Below are positions 26,585-35,239 of a DNA stretch of 64,000 bases, piece after piece. The notes below the pieces were generated by a model. That model was not told where the DNA came from, ran no database searches, and worked only from the letters and a program-made list of their open reading frames with translations. Each line of letters begins with the position of its first letter. The stretch's first letter is position 1. This DNA is from Deinococcus aquiradiocola (GTDB taxonomy: Bacteria; Deinococcota; Deinococci; Deinococcales; Deinococcaceae): the NCBI RefSeq assembly GCF_014646915.1, contig NZ_BMOE01000008.1, forward strand, positions 107,664-171,663, written 5' to 3'. The position numbers and the translations under genes were made by a program.

Positions 26585-27610
26585 TCAGTTGCCCCAGCAG
26601 TTGGCGAGGCCGAACTTGGTGTCCTTGCTGGTGACGCCCGCGACGCTCTTGTCGCTGATGAGGGTGACGCCGGTGTCGGTGTAGCCGCTGACCTTCTTAC
26701 CGGTCTTGGCGTAGTTGAGGCCCGCCGCGACGCCCATGCTGGCCATCTTGAGGGGGTACTGCTGGCTGGTCGCGGCGATCACGCCGGCCTGCACGTTGCG
26801 GACGCCCGCGCAGCCGCCGTCGACGGAGACGATCATGACGTCCTTCTCCCTGCCGATGGCCTTCAGGGCCTGGTACGCGCCGGCCGCGGCGGGCTCGTTG
26901 ATGGTGTACACGAGGTTGATGTCGGGGTTCTTCTGGAGGCAGTTCTCCATCGCGGTCTGGCCCTTGGCCTGGTCGCCGAAGGAGTCGGCGGCACACGCGA
27001 CGCCCGTCGAGACCTGGTCGGCGGTCTTGGCGGTGATGCCGGCCGTGCCGAAGCCCTGCAGGAAGCCGTTGTGGCGCGCGATGCCGACCGGGTGGCCGGG
27101 GAAGAGGTCGAGGGTGGCGATGACGGCCTTCTTGCTGCCCATGGCCTTCTTGGCGTACTGGCCGATCAGCTGTCCGGCCTTGTAGTTGTTGGTGGCGAAG
27201 AGCGCGTCGACGGCGTCGGCAGGTTCGGTGGGGCTGTCGAGCGCGATGACCATCACGCCGGCCGCGCGGGCCTTCTGGATGGCGGGCACGATGGCCTTGC
27301 TGTCGCTGGGCGTGATGAGGATGGTCTTGGCGCCCGCCGCGACCATGTTCTCGATGGCGGTGACCTGCCCGGCGTTGTCGCCGTCCTGCTTGCCTGCGGC
27401 GGTCATGAGTTGCGCGCCGCCGGCGGTGGCGGCCTTCTGCGCGCCTTCCTTCATCTTGACGAAGAAGGGGTTGGTTTCGGTCTTGGTGATCAGGCCGATG
27501 ACCGGCTTGCTGCTCTGCGCGGCCAGGGTGACGCCGGTGGCGGTGGCGGCAACGGCGACGGCGGCGGTCAGGGCGGCGACGGTCAGGGTGGAGCGCTTGA
27601 TCTGGGGCAT
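26585..27610 (-). CDS. CUT2-type periplasmic sugar-binding protein (FrcB/RbsB-like)
   Basis: A 341-residue secreted protein. Residues 1-31 are a signal peptide (KRSTLTVAALTAAVAVAATATGVTLAAQ). The mature part starts VIGLITKTETNPFFVKMKEGAQKAA, the classic periplasmic-binding-protein type 1 opening, and continues with LITPSDSKAIVPAI, ALDSPTEPADAVDALFATNN and VSVDGGCAGVRNV, close to the FrcB lineage. The two cysteines (about 206 and 224) plus Cys near 252 and 338 could form disulfides. RBS GAGGAG seven bases before ATG 27610. Confidence 0.85.
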   Translation of the reverse strand: MPQIKRSTLTVAALTAAVAVAATATGVTLAAQSSKPVIGLITKTETNPFFVKMKEGAQKAATAGGAQLMTAAGKQDGDNAGQVTAIENMVAAGAKTILITPSDSKAIVPAIQKARAAGVMVIALDSPTEPADAVDALFATNNYKAGQLIGQYAKKAMGSKKAVIATLDLFPGHPVGIARHNGFLQGFGTAGITAKTADQVSTGVACAADSFGDQAKGQTAMENCLQKNPDINLVYTINEPAAAGAYQALKAIGREKDVMIVSVDGGCAGVRNVQAGVIAATSQQYPLKMASMGVAAGLNYAKTGKKVSGYTDTGVTLISDKSVAGVTSKDTKFGLANCWGN

Positions 27611-27707
27611 GGTGGGACTCCTCGTGAGTGGGGGCGGATGGCGGGGGCGGTCCGGGCATGGAGCGTGGAGTGTGGGTGAGGTCAGGGTGGGGCGCGTTCG
27701 GAGGTGG

Positions 27708-28244
27708 TCACGGGGACGCTCCGGGTGTGGGCTTGGCGTGCTCCGGGGTGGTGGGGGAGGGGAACTGCAGGCGGACCTGTGGGATGTCGACGATCTCCAC
27801 GTCGTGGTCGGCCGTCTCGGCGCGCAGCACGAGCAGGAAGGTGGCGGTGTCGCTCAGCGGGTACGGGGCCCAGTGCCACGTACCGGGGTGCATCAGGACG
27901 GCCTGACCGGCGTCGATCCGGAAGGCGCGCAGGGCGGCGGGGTCGGCGGGGCCGGGCGCGCCGAAGATCATGACGCTGCTGCCCTGGGTGGCGATGAACG
28001 CTTCGGGCGTGTGGTGGTGACGTTCGATCTGCGTGACGTGCAGGTCGCGGCGGTGCGCGATCAGGTGCCCGGTCACGCCGCTGCCCTGCAGGCCCGCGAG
28101 GTCGGCGGTGTGGTGCCAGTACGTGATGTCGCCGCGCGTGAGTTTGGCGGGCGTGGCGGGCTGTTCGAGCAGCGTCCCGAAGGGCGCGAAGGCCCCGGCG
28201 CTGAGCGGCTGCACCGTGAGGACCGGCTGGGGGAGCGGCGTCAT
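27708..28244 (-). CDS. Ureidoglycolate-lyase-like (AllA family) protein
   Basis: A 178-residue cupin-like protein. FAPFGTLLEQP near the start and RHHHTPEAFIATQGSSVMIFGAP...AFRIDAGQAVLMHPGTWHWAPYPL (residues about 88-145) match the AllA pattern of His-rich strand, Q-G-V and G-x-WH. AllA splits ureidoglycolate into glyoxylate and urea, the last step of allantoin breakdown. ATG 28244 overlaps the LacI stop (ATGA) and the gene lies between the regulator and a CUT2 importer, an unusual place for a ureide enzyme. A sugar-acid role is equally possible. Confidence 0.75.
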   Translation of the reverse strand: MTPLPQPVLTVQPLSAGAFAPFGTLLEQPATPAKLTRGDITYWHHTADLAGLQGSGVTGHLIAHRRDLHVTQIERHHHTPEAFIATQGSSVMIFGAPGPADPAALRAFRIDAGQAVLMHPGTWHWAPYPLSDTATFLLVLRAETADHDVEIVDIPQVRLQFPSPTTPEHAKPTPGASP

Positions 28245-29245
28245 TCCTGACCTGCCGGGAGGGGACCGGTGCTCTGGCGGTGGACGAAGCGGGTGGGGAG
28301 GCGCACGCTGCCCTGCAGGCGCTGCCCGGAGATGAGGTTCAGCAGGTGCTGGCACGCGATCTGCCCGAGTTCGTAGGTGGGCTGCGACACGACGCTCAGG
28401 GCGGGCGACATGGTCTGCGCCCAGCGGGAGTCGTCGAAGCCGACGATGGACAGGTCGCGGGGAATGTCGAGGCCGAGTTCGCGGGTGGCGAGGACCGCGC
28501 CGACCGTCATCTCGTTGTTGCCGACGAACAGCGCGGTGGGCCGTTCGCGGCGCGACAGCAGGCGCAGCGCGGCGAGGCGTCCGTCCGCCTCGCGGTGGTT
28601 GCCGGGCAGCACCAGGCTGTCGTGGTACTCGACGCCTGCGCTTTCGAGCGCTTCACGGTACCCCTGGAGGCGTTCGCGGGCGGTGCTGATGTCCTGCTGG
28701 CCGACGATCATGCCGATGCGGCGGTGCCCGAGGGACAGCAGGTGCTGCACGGCTTCCCTGGACCCGGCGACGTTGTCGACCATGACGGTGTGCGCGCCCT
28801 CGCGGCCGCTGGCACGGTCGAGTTCGATGGTGGGCAGGCCCGGCACGACCGCGAGGTTCTCCTGCGTCTGCGCGGTGGGCACCACGATCAGGCCCTGCGG
28901 GAGGTGGCCGTGCAGGGTTTCGAGCGCGCGGCGTTCCTTGTCGGGCTGCTCGTCGGAGTTGAACATCAGGACGGTGTAGCCGCTTTCCTCGGCGGTGTCC
29001 TGCACGCCCTTGGCGAGGGTGGCGTGGAAGGGGTTGAGGATGTCGGTGACGATCAGGCCGATGGTGCGGCTGCCGCGGGTACGGAGGCCGCGCGCCAGGA
29101 CGTTGGGGCGGTAGCCGAGCTGCTGGGCGGCCTGTTCGACGCGTTCGCGGGTGCGGAGGGCCACCAGCTCGGGCCGGTGCAGTGCCCGTGAGGCGGTCGC
29201 GGGCGACACCCCCGCAGCTTGAGCGACTTCGTACAGTCCGATCAT
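28241..29245 (-). CDS. LacI-family transcriptional regulator
   Basis: A 334-residue repressor-type protein. The N-terminal HTH and hinge are complete: IGLYEVAQAAGVSPATASRALHRP then QLGYRPNVLARGLRTRGSRTIGLI. The effector domain is of the PBP1 type (IVTDILNPFHATLAKGVQDTAEESGY...). Start ATG 29245 chosen since the family always begins a few residues before the HTH; AAGGA is 11 bases upstream. It heads the operon with the AllA-like and importer genes. Two LacI-type half-symmetric sites lie 21 and 130 bases upstream, so autoregulation is likely. Confidence 0.9.
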   Translation of the reverse strand: MIGLYEVAQAAGVSPATASRALHRPELVALRTRERVEQAAQQLGYRPNVLARGLRTRGSRTIGLIVTDILNPFHATLAKGVQDTAEESGYTVLMFNSDEQPDKERRALETLHGHLPQGLIVVPTAQTQENLAVVPGLPTIELDRASGREGAHTVMVDNVAGSREAVQHLLSLGHRRIGMIVGQQDISTARERLQGYREALESAGVEYHDSLVLPGNHREADGRLAALRLLSRRERPTALFVGNNEMTVGAVLATRELGLDIPRDLSIVGFDDSRWAQTMSPALSVVSQPTYELGQIACQHLLNLISGQRLQGSVRLPTRFVHRQSTGPLPAGQE

Positions 29246-29265
29246 GACAGGTCCGTTCCTTTGGA

Positions 29266-29279
29266 TGAAATCGTTTGCG
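29266..29279. promoter_or_regulatory. LacI-type operator 1: TGAAATCGTTTGCG
   Basis: Shares TGAAATCG-TTGC-type symmetry about a central CG with operator 2; 21 bases before the lacI start. Confidence 0.55.
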
Positions 29280-29374
29280 GCGGTTGGCCGGGACGATTCA
29301 CCGACTGCCGGACTCCGCATGGGAGGACGGCACGAGGTGAGAATTCAGGGGCTCGACGCGGTGGAGGCAACCAC

Positions 29375-29388
29375 TGCAATCGATTTCA
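29375..29388. promoter_or_regulatory. LacI-type operator 2: TGCAATCGATTTCA
   Basis: Reverse strand reads TGAAATCGATTGCA. Central CG and outer TG/CA are the standard features of LacI-family sites. It is 109 bp from operator 1. The rest of the 29246-29555 divergent region has no gene. Confidence 0.65.
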
Positions 29389-29543
29389 ATTTGCTTATGG
29401 CTGAAGTGTGACACACCCTCACGCCTTCGTCAAGACTTCATGATGGGGGGCCATCACCCCATTATCGGTGCCCGTCGTGCACGTCCTCCAATCGCACCTC
29501 CAGCCGGACACGACCCTCCCGACCCGCCCGACACGCCCTGCAC

Positions 29544-29549
29544 TACACT
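29544..29549 (+). promoter_or_regulatory. -10 box TACACT, 6 bases before ATG 29556 (pxpA)
   Basis: Leaderless-type promoter of the pxp operon. Confidence 0.55.
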
Positions 29550-29555
29550 GCCCGC

Positions 29556-30311
29556 ATGGACCTCAATGCCGACGCCGGAGAGAGCTACGGCCGCTGGACG
29601 CTGGGCGACGACGCCCGCCTGTACCCGCACCTCAGCAGCGTCAACCTCGCGCTCGGCGCGCACGCCGGCGACCCCGGCACCCTCCGCCGCGCCGTGGACC
29701 TCGCCCGGCAGCACGGCCTCGGCATCGGCGCGCACCCCGGCTACCCCGACCTGCAGGGCTTCGGCCGCCGCGAACTGGCCCTCACGCCCGAGGAGATCCA
29801 CGACCTCACCCTCGCGCAGCTCGGCACGCTCAGCGCCTTCCTGCACCTCAGCGGCACCCCCATGCAGCACGTCAAGGCGCACGGCGCCCTGTACTTCCGC
29901 ATCCACGGCGACGCGCACGCCGGACAGGCCTTCTGCCACGCCGTGCAGCGCTTCGTGCCGCACGCCGCCCTGATGGTCCTCGCCGGACCCGCCGGAGAGA
30001 CGCTCGCCGCCACCGCCCACGCCAGCGGCCTGCGCGTGTGGCGCGAAGCCTTCCCTGAACGCGGCTACCTCGCCAGCGGCCTGCTCGCCCCGCGCAGCCT
30101 GCCCGGCAGCAGCGTCCACGACCCGCACGAAGCCGCCGACCGCGCCGTGCAGATGGCGCGCGGCACCCTCACCGCCCTGGACGGCACGCGCATCGCCCTG
30201 CACGCCGACACGCTCTGCATCCACGGCGACAACCCGAACGCCGTCCAGATCGCTGCCGCCGTCCGTGCCGCCCTCGCCGCCGCCGACGTGCCCGTCGCCC
30301 CGCCCGCCTGA
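29556..30311 (+). CDS. pxpA: 5-oxoprolinase subunit A (LamB/YcsF family)
   Basis: A 251-residue LamB/YcsF protein. It opens with LNADAGESYGRWTLGDD, followed by VNLALGAHAGDP, GIGAHPGYPDLQGFGRR and VKAHGALY, and ends with ALHADTLCIHGDNPNAV, all conserved in PxpA. With PxpB and PxpC it hydrolyses 5-oxoproline (pyroglutamate) to glutamate using ATP. The partner gene begins one base after its stop, so the two form an operon. Leaderless start supported by TACACT. Confidence 0.9.
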   Translation: MDLNADAGESYGRWTLGDDARLYPHLSSVNLALGAHAGDPGTLRRAVDLARQHGLGIGAHPGYPDLQGFGRRELALTPEEIHDLTLAQLGTLSAFLHLSGTPMQHVKAHGALYFRIHGDAHAGQAFCHAVQRFVPHAALMVLAGPAGETLAATAHASGLRVWREAFPERGYLASGLLAPRSLPGSSVHDPHEAADRAVQMARGTLTALDGTRIALHADTLCIHGDNPNAVQIAAAVRAALAAADVPVAPPA

Positions 30312-30312
30312 C

Positions 30313-31800
30313 ATGCGCCCCGCCCCGCACCACACGCGTCAGCAGGCCCTCACCGCCACCGGCAACGCGCACCTGCACGCCTGGGCCACGCAGCTGCTCG
30401 CCCACCCGCTCCCCGGCCTGCTGGACGTGGTGCCCGCCTACACCACCCTGTACGTCGAGTACGACGCCGACCGCCACACGGGCCACGACGTGCGCGCGTG
30501 GCTCGCCCGGCACGAACCGCCCCCCGGCGCGTCCGGCAGCGGCCGCCACGTCACGCTCCGCGTCCGCTACGACGGCGAGGACCTCCCCGACATCGCCGCC
30601 CGTACCGGCCTGAGCGAGCAGGACGTGGTGGCCCTGCACGCCGCCGCGCCCTACCGCGTGTACGCCGTGGGCTTCGTGGCAGGCTTCCCGTTCCTGGGCG
30701 AGGTGCCGCCCGCCCTGCGTCTCCCGCGCCGCGACACCCCACGCGCCCGCGTGCCCGCCCACAGCGTCGCCATCGCGAACGCCCAGACCGGCGTGTACCC
30801 CGTCCCGTCCCCCGGCGGCTGGCACCTGCTCGGACACGCGCTCGACGCCGTGTACGACCCGCACCGCCCCGACCCCTTCCTGCTGCACCCCGGCGACACC
30901 GTCACCTTCACGCCCACCCTGCACGGCGACGTGCCCGCCCCGCCCGCCCCACTGGACGTGCTGCCCGCCCACCCCCGGCACCCCACCCTGCACGTGGACC
31001 GCCCCGGCCCGCTCGACCTCGTGCAGGACGAGGGCCGCTTCATGGGGGGCCGCCACGGCCTCGTGCGCGCCGGGTACGCGCACCGGCCCGCCGCGCACAC
31101 CGCGCACCGCCTGCTCGGCACGCCCGTCACCGCCCCCCTCCTCGAACTGCACCTCGGCGGCCCCACCTGCACCGTCCTGCGCGACACCACCCTCAGCGTC
31201 ACCGGCAACGGCCCGCAGGCCAGTCTGGACGGCACGCCCGTCCCCGCCTGGAGCAGCTTCGCGGTGCGCGCAGGCCAGCGCCTCACCTTCCGGCCCGGCC
31301 GTGACGGCCGCGTCAGCTACCTCGCCCTGCCGGGCGGACTGGACGCCACACCCTTCCTCGGCAGCGCCAGCACCGACCTGCGCGCCAGCATCGGCCGCCC
31401 CCTGCGCGCCGGAGACACCCTCGGCAGCGCCGAAGCCCGCCGCCCTCTGCCCGGACGCACCTACCGCCCCCACGCCGCGCCCGGCCCGCTGCGCCTCCTG
31501 CCGTTCCCGGACCACGACCCGCACGTGCTCGCCACGCTGCTCGCCCACCCCTGGACCGTGCAGGATGCCGACCGGATGGGCGTCCGCCTGCACGGCCACG
31601 CCCTCGCGGGCGGCGAGACGCTCAGCCAGGGCAACCCCGTCGGCAGCGTCCAGGTGCCGCCCGGCGGGCAACCCCTGATCCTGCTGCACGACAAGGGCAC
31701 CCTCGGCGGGTACAGCACCCCCGCCCGCGTCCACCCGCACGACCTGTGGCGCCTCGCGGACCTCCGCCCCGGCGACCCCCTGCACTTCCGGCCCGCCTGA
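30313..31800 (+). CDS. Fused 5-oxoprolinase subunits B and C
   Basis: A 495-residue fusion. Residues about 1-215 are PxpB (KipI/allophanate-hydrolase-subunit-1 type; YTTLYVEYD, YRVYAVGFVAGFPFLGEV, VAIANAQTGVYPVPSPGGWHLLG). Residues about 220-495 are PxpC (KipA/subunit-2 type; LDLVQDEGRFMGGRHGLVRAGYA-like start, LELHLGGPTC, ISYLALPGGLD-type VSYLALPGGLD, and PVGSVQVPPGGQPLILLHDKGTLGGY). Most bacteria encode these separately. ATG 30313 is one base behind the pxpA stop. Urea-amidolyase-type relatives exist, but linkage to pxpA favours 5-oxoprolinase. Confidence 0.88.
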   Translation: MRPAPHHTRQQALTATGNAHLHAWATQLLAHPLPGLLDVVPAYTTLYVEYDADRHTGHDVRAWLARHEPPPGASGSGRHVTLRVRYDGEDLPDIAARTGLSEQDVVALHAAAPYRVYAVGFVAGFPFLGEVPPALRLPRRDTPRARVPAHSVAIANAQTGVYPVPSPGGWHLLGHALDAVYDPHRPDPFLLHPGDTVTFTPTLHGDVPAPPAPLDVLPAHPRHPTLHVDRPGPLDLVQDEGRFMGGRHGLVRAGYAHRPAAHTAHRLLGTPVTAPLLELHLGGPTCTVLRDTTLSVTGNGPQASLDGTPVPAWSSFAVRAGQRLTFRPGRDGRVSYLALPGGLDATPFLGSASTDLRASIGRPLRAGDTLGSAEARRPLPGRTYRPHAAPGPLRLLPFPDHDPHVLATLLAHPWTVQDADRMGVRLHGHALAGGETLSQGNPVGSVQVPPGGQPLILLHDKGTLGGYSTPARVHPHDLWRLADLRPGDPLHFRPA

Positions 31801-31811
31801 CCCTCAAGGAG

Positions 31812-31842
31812 ACGCCCGGACCGTGCATGCCGGTCCGGGCGT
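31812..31842. terminator. Bidirectional hairpin between pxp and ugp operons
   Basis: ACGCCCGGACC (31812-31822) pairs fully with GGTCCGGGCGT (31832-31842). It separates convergent genes. Confidence 0.7.
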
Positions 31843-31874
31843 TCCTGCGGTCGGCACCCGCCCTGCTCCCTGAC

Positions 31875-32720
31875 CTACTTGTCCTGCCCGAGCGCGAAGC
31901 CTTTCGAGAACTGCTCCTGCAGCGCCGTGAACACCAGCACCGGCGGGATGATCGCCAGGACCGCGCCCGCCATCACGCCGCCCCAGCTGCTCTGCGCCTC
32001 CACGTCGATCAGTTTGCTGAGGCCCACCTGAATGACCTGCTTGTCGTCGCTCTGCATGATGACCAGCGGCCACAGGTACTGGTCCCACGCCGACACGAAC
32101 TGAATCACGGCGAGCGCCCCGATGGTGTTCCAGCTCATGGGGATCAGGACGCGCCCCAGGAACGTGAGCGGCCCCGCCCCGTCGATGCGTGCCGCGTCCG
32201 ACAGGCTCGCGGGAATGTTCATGAAGTGCTGCCGGAACAGCAGTACGCCCGTCGCGGACGCCAGGAACGGCACGATGATCGCCGCGTAGCTGTCCGCCCA
32301 CTTCAGGCCGCCGGACACCTCGTCGAACAGCGCCACGATCAGCAGCTCGGTGGGCAGCATCAGCGTGAACAGCACCGCCGCGAACGCCAGGCCCTTCAGC
32401 GGGAAGCGGAAGTACACGAACGCGAGGGCCGCCAGCAGCGACAGCAGCGTCTTGCCGGTCGTGACGCTCACGGCGACCACGGCACTGTTGAGCATGTAGT
32501 GCCCGAGGCCCGCGCCGACCCACGCGGCCCGCGCGTTCTGCAGGAAGTGCAGGCCCGGCACGAGGCTCGGCCCCTGCACCTGCGCGCCCGTCTGCGTGGA
32601 TTTCACGAGTGCGAACAGCAGGGGAGACGCGACCACCAGCACCGCCAGGGTCAGCACGGCGTGCGTCCAGACGTGCCCCCACCGCACGCGCCGGAAGGTG
32701 CGCGGCACGCTACGCGCCAT
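31875..32720 (-). CDS. CUT1-type ABC permease (UgpE-like)
   Basis: A 281-residue inner-membrane protein with six helices and the EAA motif region NIPASLSDAARIDGAGPLTFLGRVLIPMS (residues about 172-200). VYFRFPLKGLAFAAVLFTLMLPTELLIVALF fits the UgpE/MalG class. It overlaps the UgpA-like gene by 11 bases and ends the minus-strand operon ugpB-ugpA-ugpE. No ATPase gene lies next to it. Confidence 0.85.
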   Translation of the reverse strand: MARSVPRTFRRVRWGHVWTHAVLTLAVLVVASPLLFALVKSTQTGAQVQGPSLVPGLHFLQNARAAWVGAGLGHYMLNSAVVAVSVTTGKTLLSLLAALAFVYFRFPLKGLAFAAVLFTLMLPTELLIVALFDEVSGGLKWADSYAAIIVPFLASATGVLLFRQHFMNIPASLSDAARIDGAGPLTFLGRVLIPMSWNTIGALAVIQFVSAWDQYLWPLVIMQSDDKQVIQVGLSKLIDVEAQSSWGGVMAGAVLAIIPPVLVFTALQEQFSKGFALGQDK

Positions 32721-33735
32721 AGTGCACCCGCCTGTTCCCGTACCGGAACTGCAGCACCACGATGCACACCACCACCAGCAGCAGCAGCACCGCCTGCGCC
32801 GCGGCCGCGCCCGTCCTGAAGTTCCGGAAGCCGTCCTCGTACAGCTGGTACACCAGGAACGTCGTGATGCCCGTCTGCCCGTACACCGGTCCGCCGCGCG
32901 TCAGGATGTTCACCAGGCCGAAACTGTCGAACAGGGACGCGACCACGTTCGTGAAGATCAGGAAGAACGTCATCGGGGACAGCAGCGGGAACACCACGCG
33001 CCAGAAGCCCTGCCACGCGGTCGCGCCGTCGATCTCGGCCGCTTCCGTCACCTCCGCCGGGATGTTCTGGATGGCGGCCAGGTAGAACACCACGTTGTAC
33101 CCCAGGCCCTTCCACACGGACGCCGCGACCACCAGCAGGAACGCCAGGAAGGGACTGTCGAGCCACCGGGGCTTGATGCCGAACACGGCGTCCAGCAGCG
33201 TGTTCACCGCGCCGATCTCCGGGTTGAACAGGAACAGCCACAGCGTGCCCGCGATGGCCGGCGACAGCGCGTACGGGTAGATGAGCATCAGGCGGTAGAA
33301 TTTCGCGCCCGCCACCGGGCGGCTCGCGAGCCACGCGAGGCCCAGCGCGCACAGCAGGCCCAGCAGCACCACCAGCACCACGAACACCGCCGTCTGCAGC
33401 ATCACCTGGTGGTACACGGGACTGCCGAGCAGGTCCGCGAAGTTCGCGAGGCCCACGAACTGCTCGTTGCCGACGATGATGTTCGACCGGAACACGCTCA
33501 GGCGCAGGGTCCGCGCGGCCGGGTAGTACGAGAAGACCGCCAGCACGATCAGGGTGGGCGCCAGGAACAGCCACGGCAGCCAGCGGCCCCGGAAGGTCGC
33601 GTGCTCCAGGGCGGCCACGTCCGCGCGGGCGTCCTGGACGCGGGCCGCCGTGGCCTGCGGCGGGGCAGGCGGCTGTGTGCCGGGTGTCTGGGGACCGGGC
33701 GTCTGGGGGTTGGGGGACTGTTGAACGAGACTCAC
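32710..33735 (-). CDS. CUT1-type ABC permease (UgpA-like)
   Basis: A 341-residue permease. The first 45 residues are a hydrophilic Pro/Gln/Ala extension not usual in UgpA. The core has six helices and the EAA motif EVTEAAEIDGATAWQGFWRVVFPLLSP (about residues 225-251). GTG start at 33735 with GGAGGTGA three bases upstream. Together with the UgpE-like protein it should form the membrane channel for a glycerol-3-phosphate or sugar importer. Confidence 0.85.
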   Translation of the reverse strand: MSLVQQSPNPQTPGPQTPGTQPPAPPQATAARVQDARADVAALEHATFRGRWLPWLFLAPTLIVLAVFSYYPAARTLRLSVFRSNIIVGNEQFVGLANFADLLGSPVYHQVMLQTAVFVVLVVLLGLLCALGLAWLASRPVAGAKFYRLMLIYPYALSPAIAGTLWLFLFNPEIGAVNTLLDAVFGIKPRWLDSPFLAFLLVVAASVWKGLGYNVVFYLAAIQNIPAEVTEAAEIDGATAWQGFWRVVFPLLSPMTFFLIFTNVVASLFDSFGLVNILTRGGPVYGQTGITTFLVYQLYEDGFRNFRTGAAAAQAVLLLLVVVCIVVLQFRYGNRRVHYGA

Positions 33736-33796
33736 GGCTCACCTCCAACGGCGCCGCCCCCCGGCCACGCCAGGGGGCAGGTCACCGGGCCACCTC

Positions 33797-35086
33797 TTAC
33801 TTGAAGTTCTTGTTGTAGTCGGCGAGGGCGGCGTCCACCTGTTCCTTGGTGGCGCTGACGGCGCTGTCCACGCTCTGGCCGCTCAGGACCTTCTGGATGC
33901 CCTGCTCGATGATGTTGCGCGTCTGGATGGCCGCGCCGTTCAGGGCGCCGGCGCTCGCGACGTTCGGGGTGGTGTTCAGCAGCTGGTTGAACGCCAGGAT
34001 CTGCAGCGGCGTGCTGGAGAACCAGCCCTGCTTGCGGAGCAGGTCGACGCTGCTGCTGCGGACCGGGTAGTACCCGGTGAGTTTGTGCCAGCTGGCCATG
34101 TTGCCGGTGCTGGTCATGTACAGCGCGAAGTCCAGCGCCGCCTCGGCCTGCGCCCTGGGGGCCGTCTTGCTGATCCACAGGCTCGCGCCGCCGATCACGA
34201 CGCCGTTGCGTTTGCTGCCGTCAGGGATGGGCAGCACGCCGACGCCCATCCTGAAGCCCGCCTGCTTGGCGGCGTCCGTGAGGTTCCCGATCGCGGCGGT
34301 GCTGTCGATGGTGAAGAGGGCCTTCTGGCTGCCGAAGATGGCGTCCGTGCCGCTGGTGTCGGCGAGCTTGCCGGTGTTCGTCAGGTAGCCGCGGTCCTGC
34401 AGGTCCTTGTAGAACTGGAAGACCTTGCGGGCGGCGGCGCTGTCGACGTTGCTGGCGGTCGCGCGGCCCTGGCGGCCGTTGCCGTTGTTGAGGAGCACGG
34501 CGTTCTGCTCGCTCATCCACTGCTCGAACAGCCAGCTGTACGGGGTGAGCGCCATGCACTTCACGCCGAGTTTCGCCGCGTCGAACTTCGCGCAGGCTTT
34601 CAGGACCGCGCCGAACGTGGTGGGCGGCACCTTGGGGTCCAGTCCGGCCTTCACCATCAGGTCCCGGTTGAAGTACAGCACCGGGCTGCTGCTGTTGAAC
34701 GGCAGGCTGTTCACCTTGCCCTGAATGGTGTAGTAGTTCACGACCGGCTTGATGTAATCGCCGAAATCCACGTTTCTGACGCTGCTGACCGGCTGGAACA
34801 CGCCGCTGTCCAGCGCGAGCTGGCTGCCCACCTCGAAGATCTGCACGAGGTCTGGGGCCTTGCCCTGCCGCGCGGCGAGGATGGTGGCCTGCAGGCTGTC
34901 GTTGTAGCTGCCCTTGAAGGTCGGGACGATCTTCACGCCGGGGTGCGCCTTGTTGTACTCGTCGGCGCGCGCCTGGATCCAGTCGCCGCGTTTGGCGTCC
35001 CCGAAGGAGTGCCAGAACTCCACGGTGGTCTGCGCCGCCGCAAAGGAACCGAGCGTGAGGAGGGACAGCGTGATGATCTTCTTCAT
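33797..35086 (-). CDS. Periplasmic binding protein (UgpB-like, glycerol-3-phosphate type)
   Basis: A 429-residue secreted solute-binding protein. Signal peptide MKKIITLSLLTLGSFAAAQ, then TTVEFWHSFGDAKRGDW...KIVPTFKGSYNDSLQATILAARQGKAPDLVQIFEVGS, which resembles UgpB (WHSM...VVPVYKG...AxxRAGxAPxIxQVFEVGT) more than maltose- or trehalose-binding proteins. AAGGAG lies five bases before ATG 35086, so the upstream in-frame ATG is not used. A 61-bp hairpin-bearing spacer (GCCCCC...GGGGGC) separates it from the permease gene, as is common after binding-protein genes. Confidence 0.85.
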   Translation of the reverse strand: MKKIITLSLLTLGSFAAAQTTVEFWHSFGDAKRGDWIQARADEYNKAHPGVKIVPTFKGSYNDSLQATILAARQGKAPDLVQIFEVGSQLALDSGVFQPVSSVRNVDFGDYIKPVVNYYTIQGKVNSLPFNSSSPVLYFNRDLMVKAGLDPKVPPTTFGAVLKACAKFDAAKLGVKCMALTPYSWLFEQWMSEQNAVLLNNGNGRQGRATASNVDSAAARKVFQFYKDLQDRGYLTNTGKLADTSGTDAIFGSQKALFTIDSTAAIGNLTDAAKQAGFRMGVGVLPIPDGSKRNGVVIGGASLWISKTAPRAQAEAALDFALYMTSTGNMASWHKLTGYYPVRSSSVDLLRKQGWFSSTPLQILAFNQLLNTTPNVASAGALNGAAIQTRNIIEQGIQKVLSGQSVDSAVSATKEQVDAALADYNKNFK

Positions 35087-35220
35087 GGGAGCTCCTTGCA
35101 ATAGCGGCACGTCACGGCAGAGTGGCTGGCCGTGTCTGGAGTGTTGATGTCGGGTAAATGCGGTAAAGGCAGTTCTTCAGGTGAAACTCATCCTGCTTAC
35201 CTGCAGAGCGTAAGTCGCTG

Positions 35221-35239
35221 CTGTCAGAAAGCTGTCAGA
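35221..35239 (+). promoter_or_regulatory. Candidate Pho-box-like direct repeat CTGTCA-GAAAG-CTGTCA
   Basis: Two CTGTCA hexamers with an 11-bp period, the geometry of the E. coli PhoB box. It lies 135 bases before the ugpB-like start but reads in the opposite direction, toward the protease gene. The rest of 35087-35410 holds an inverted repeat GTTCACatgccGTGAAC (35252-35268) and TAGCCT (35358-35363), and no gene. Confidence 0.4.
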
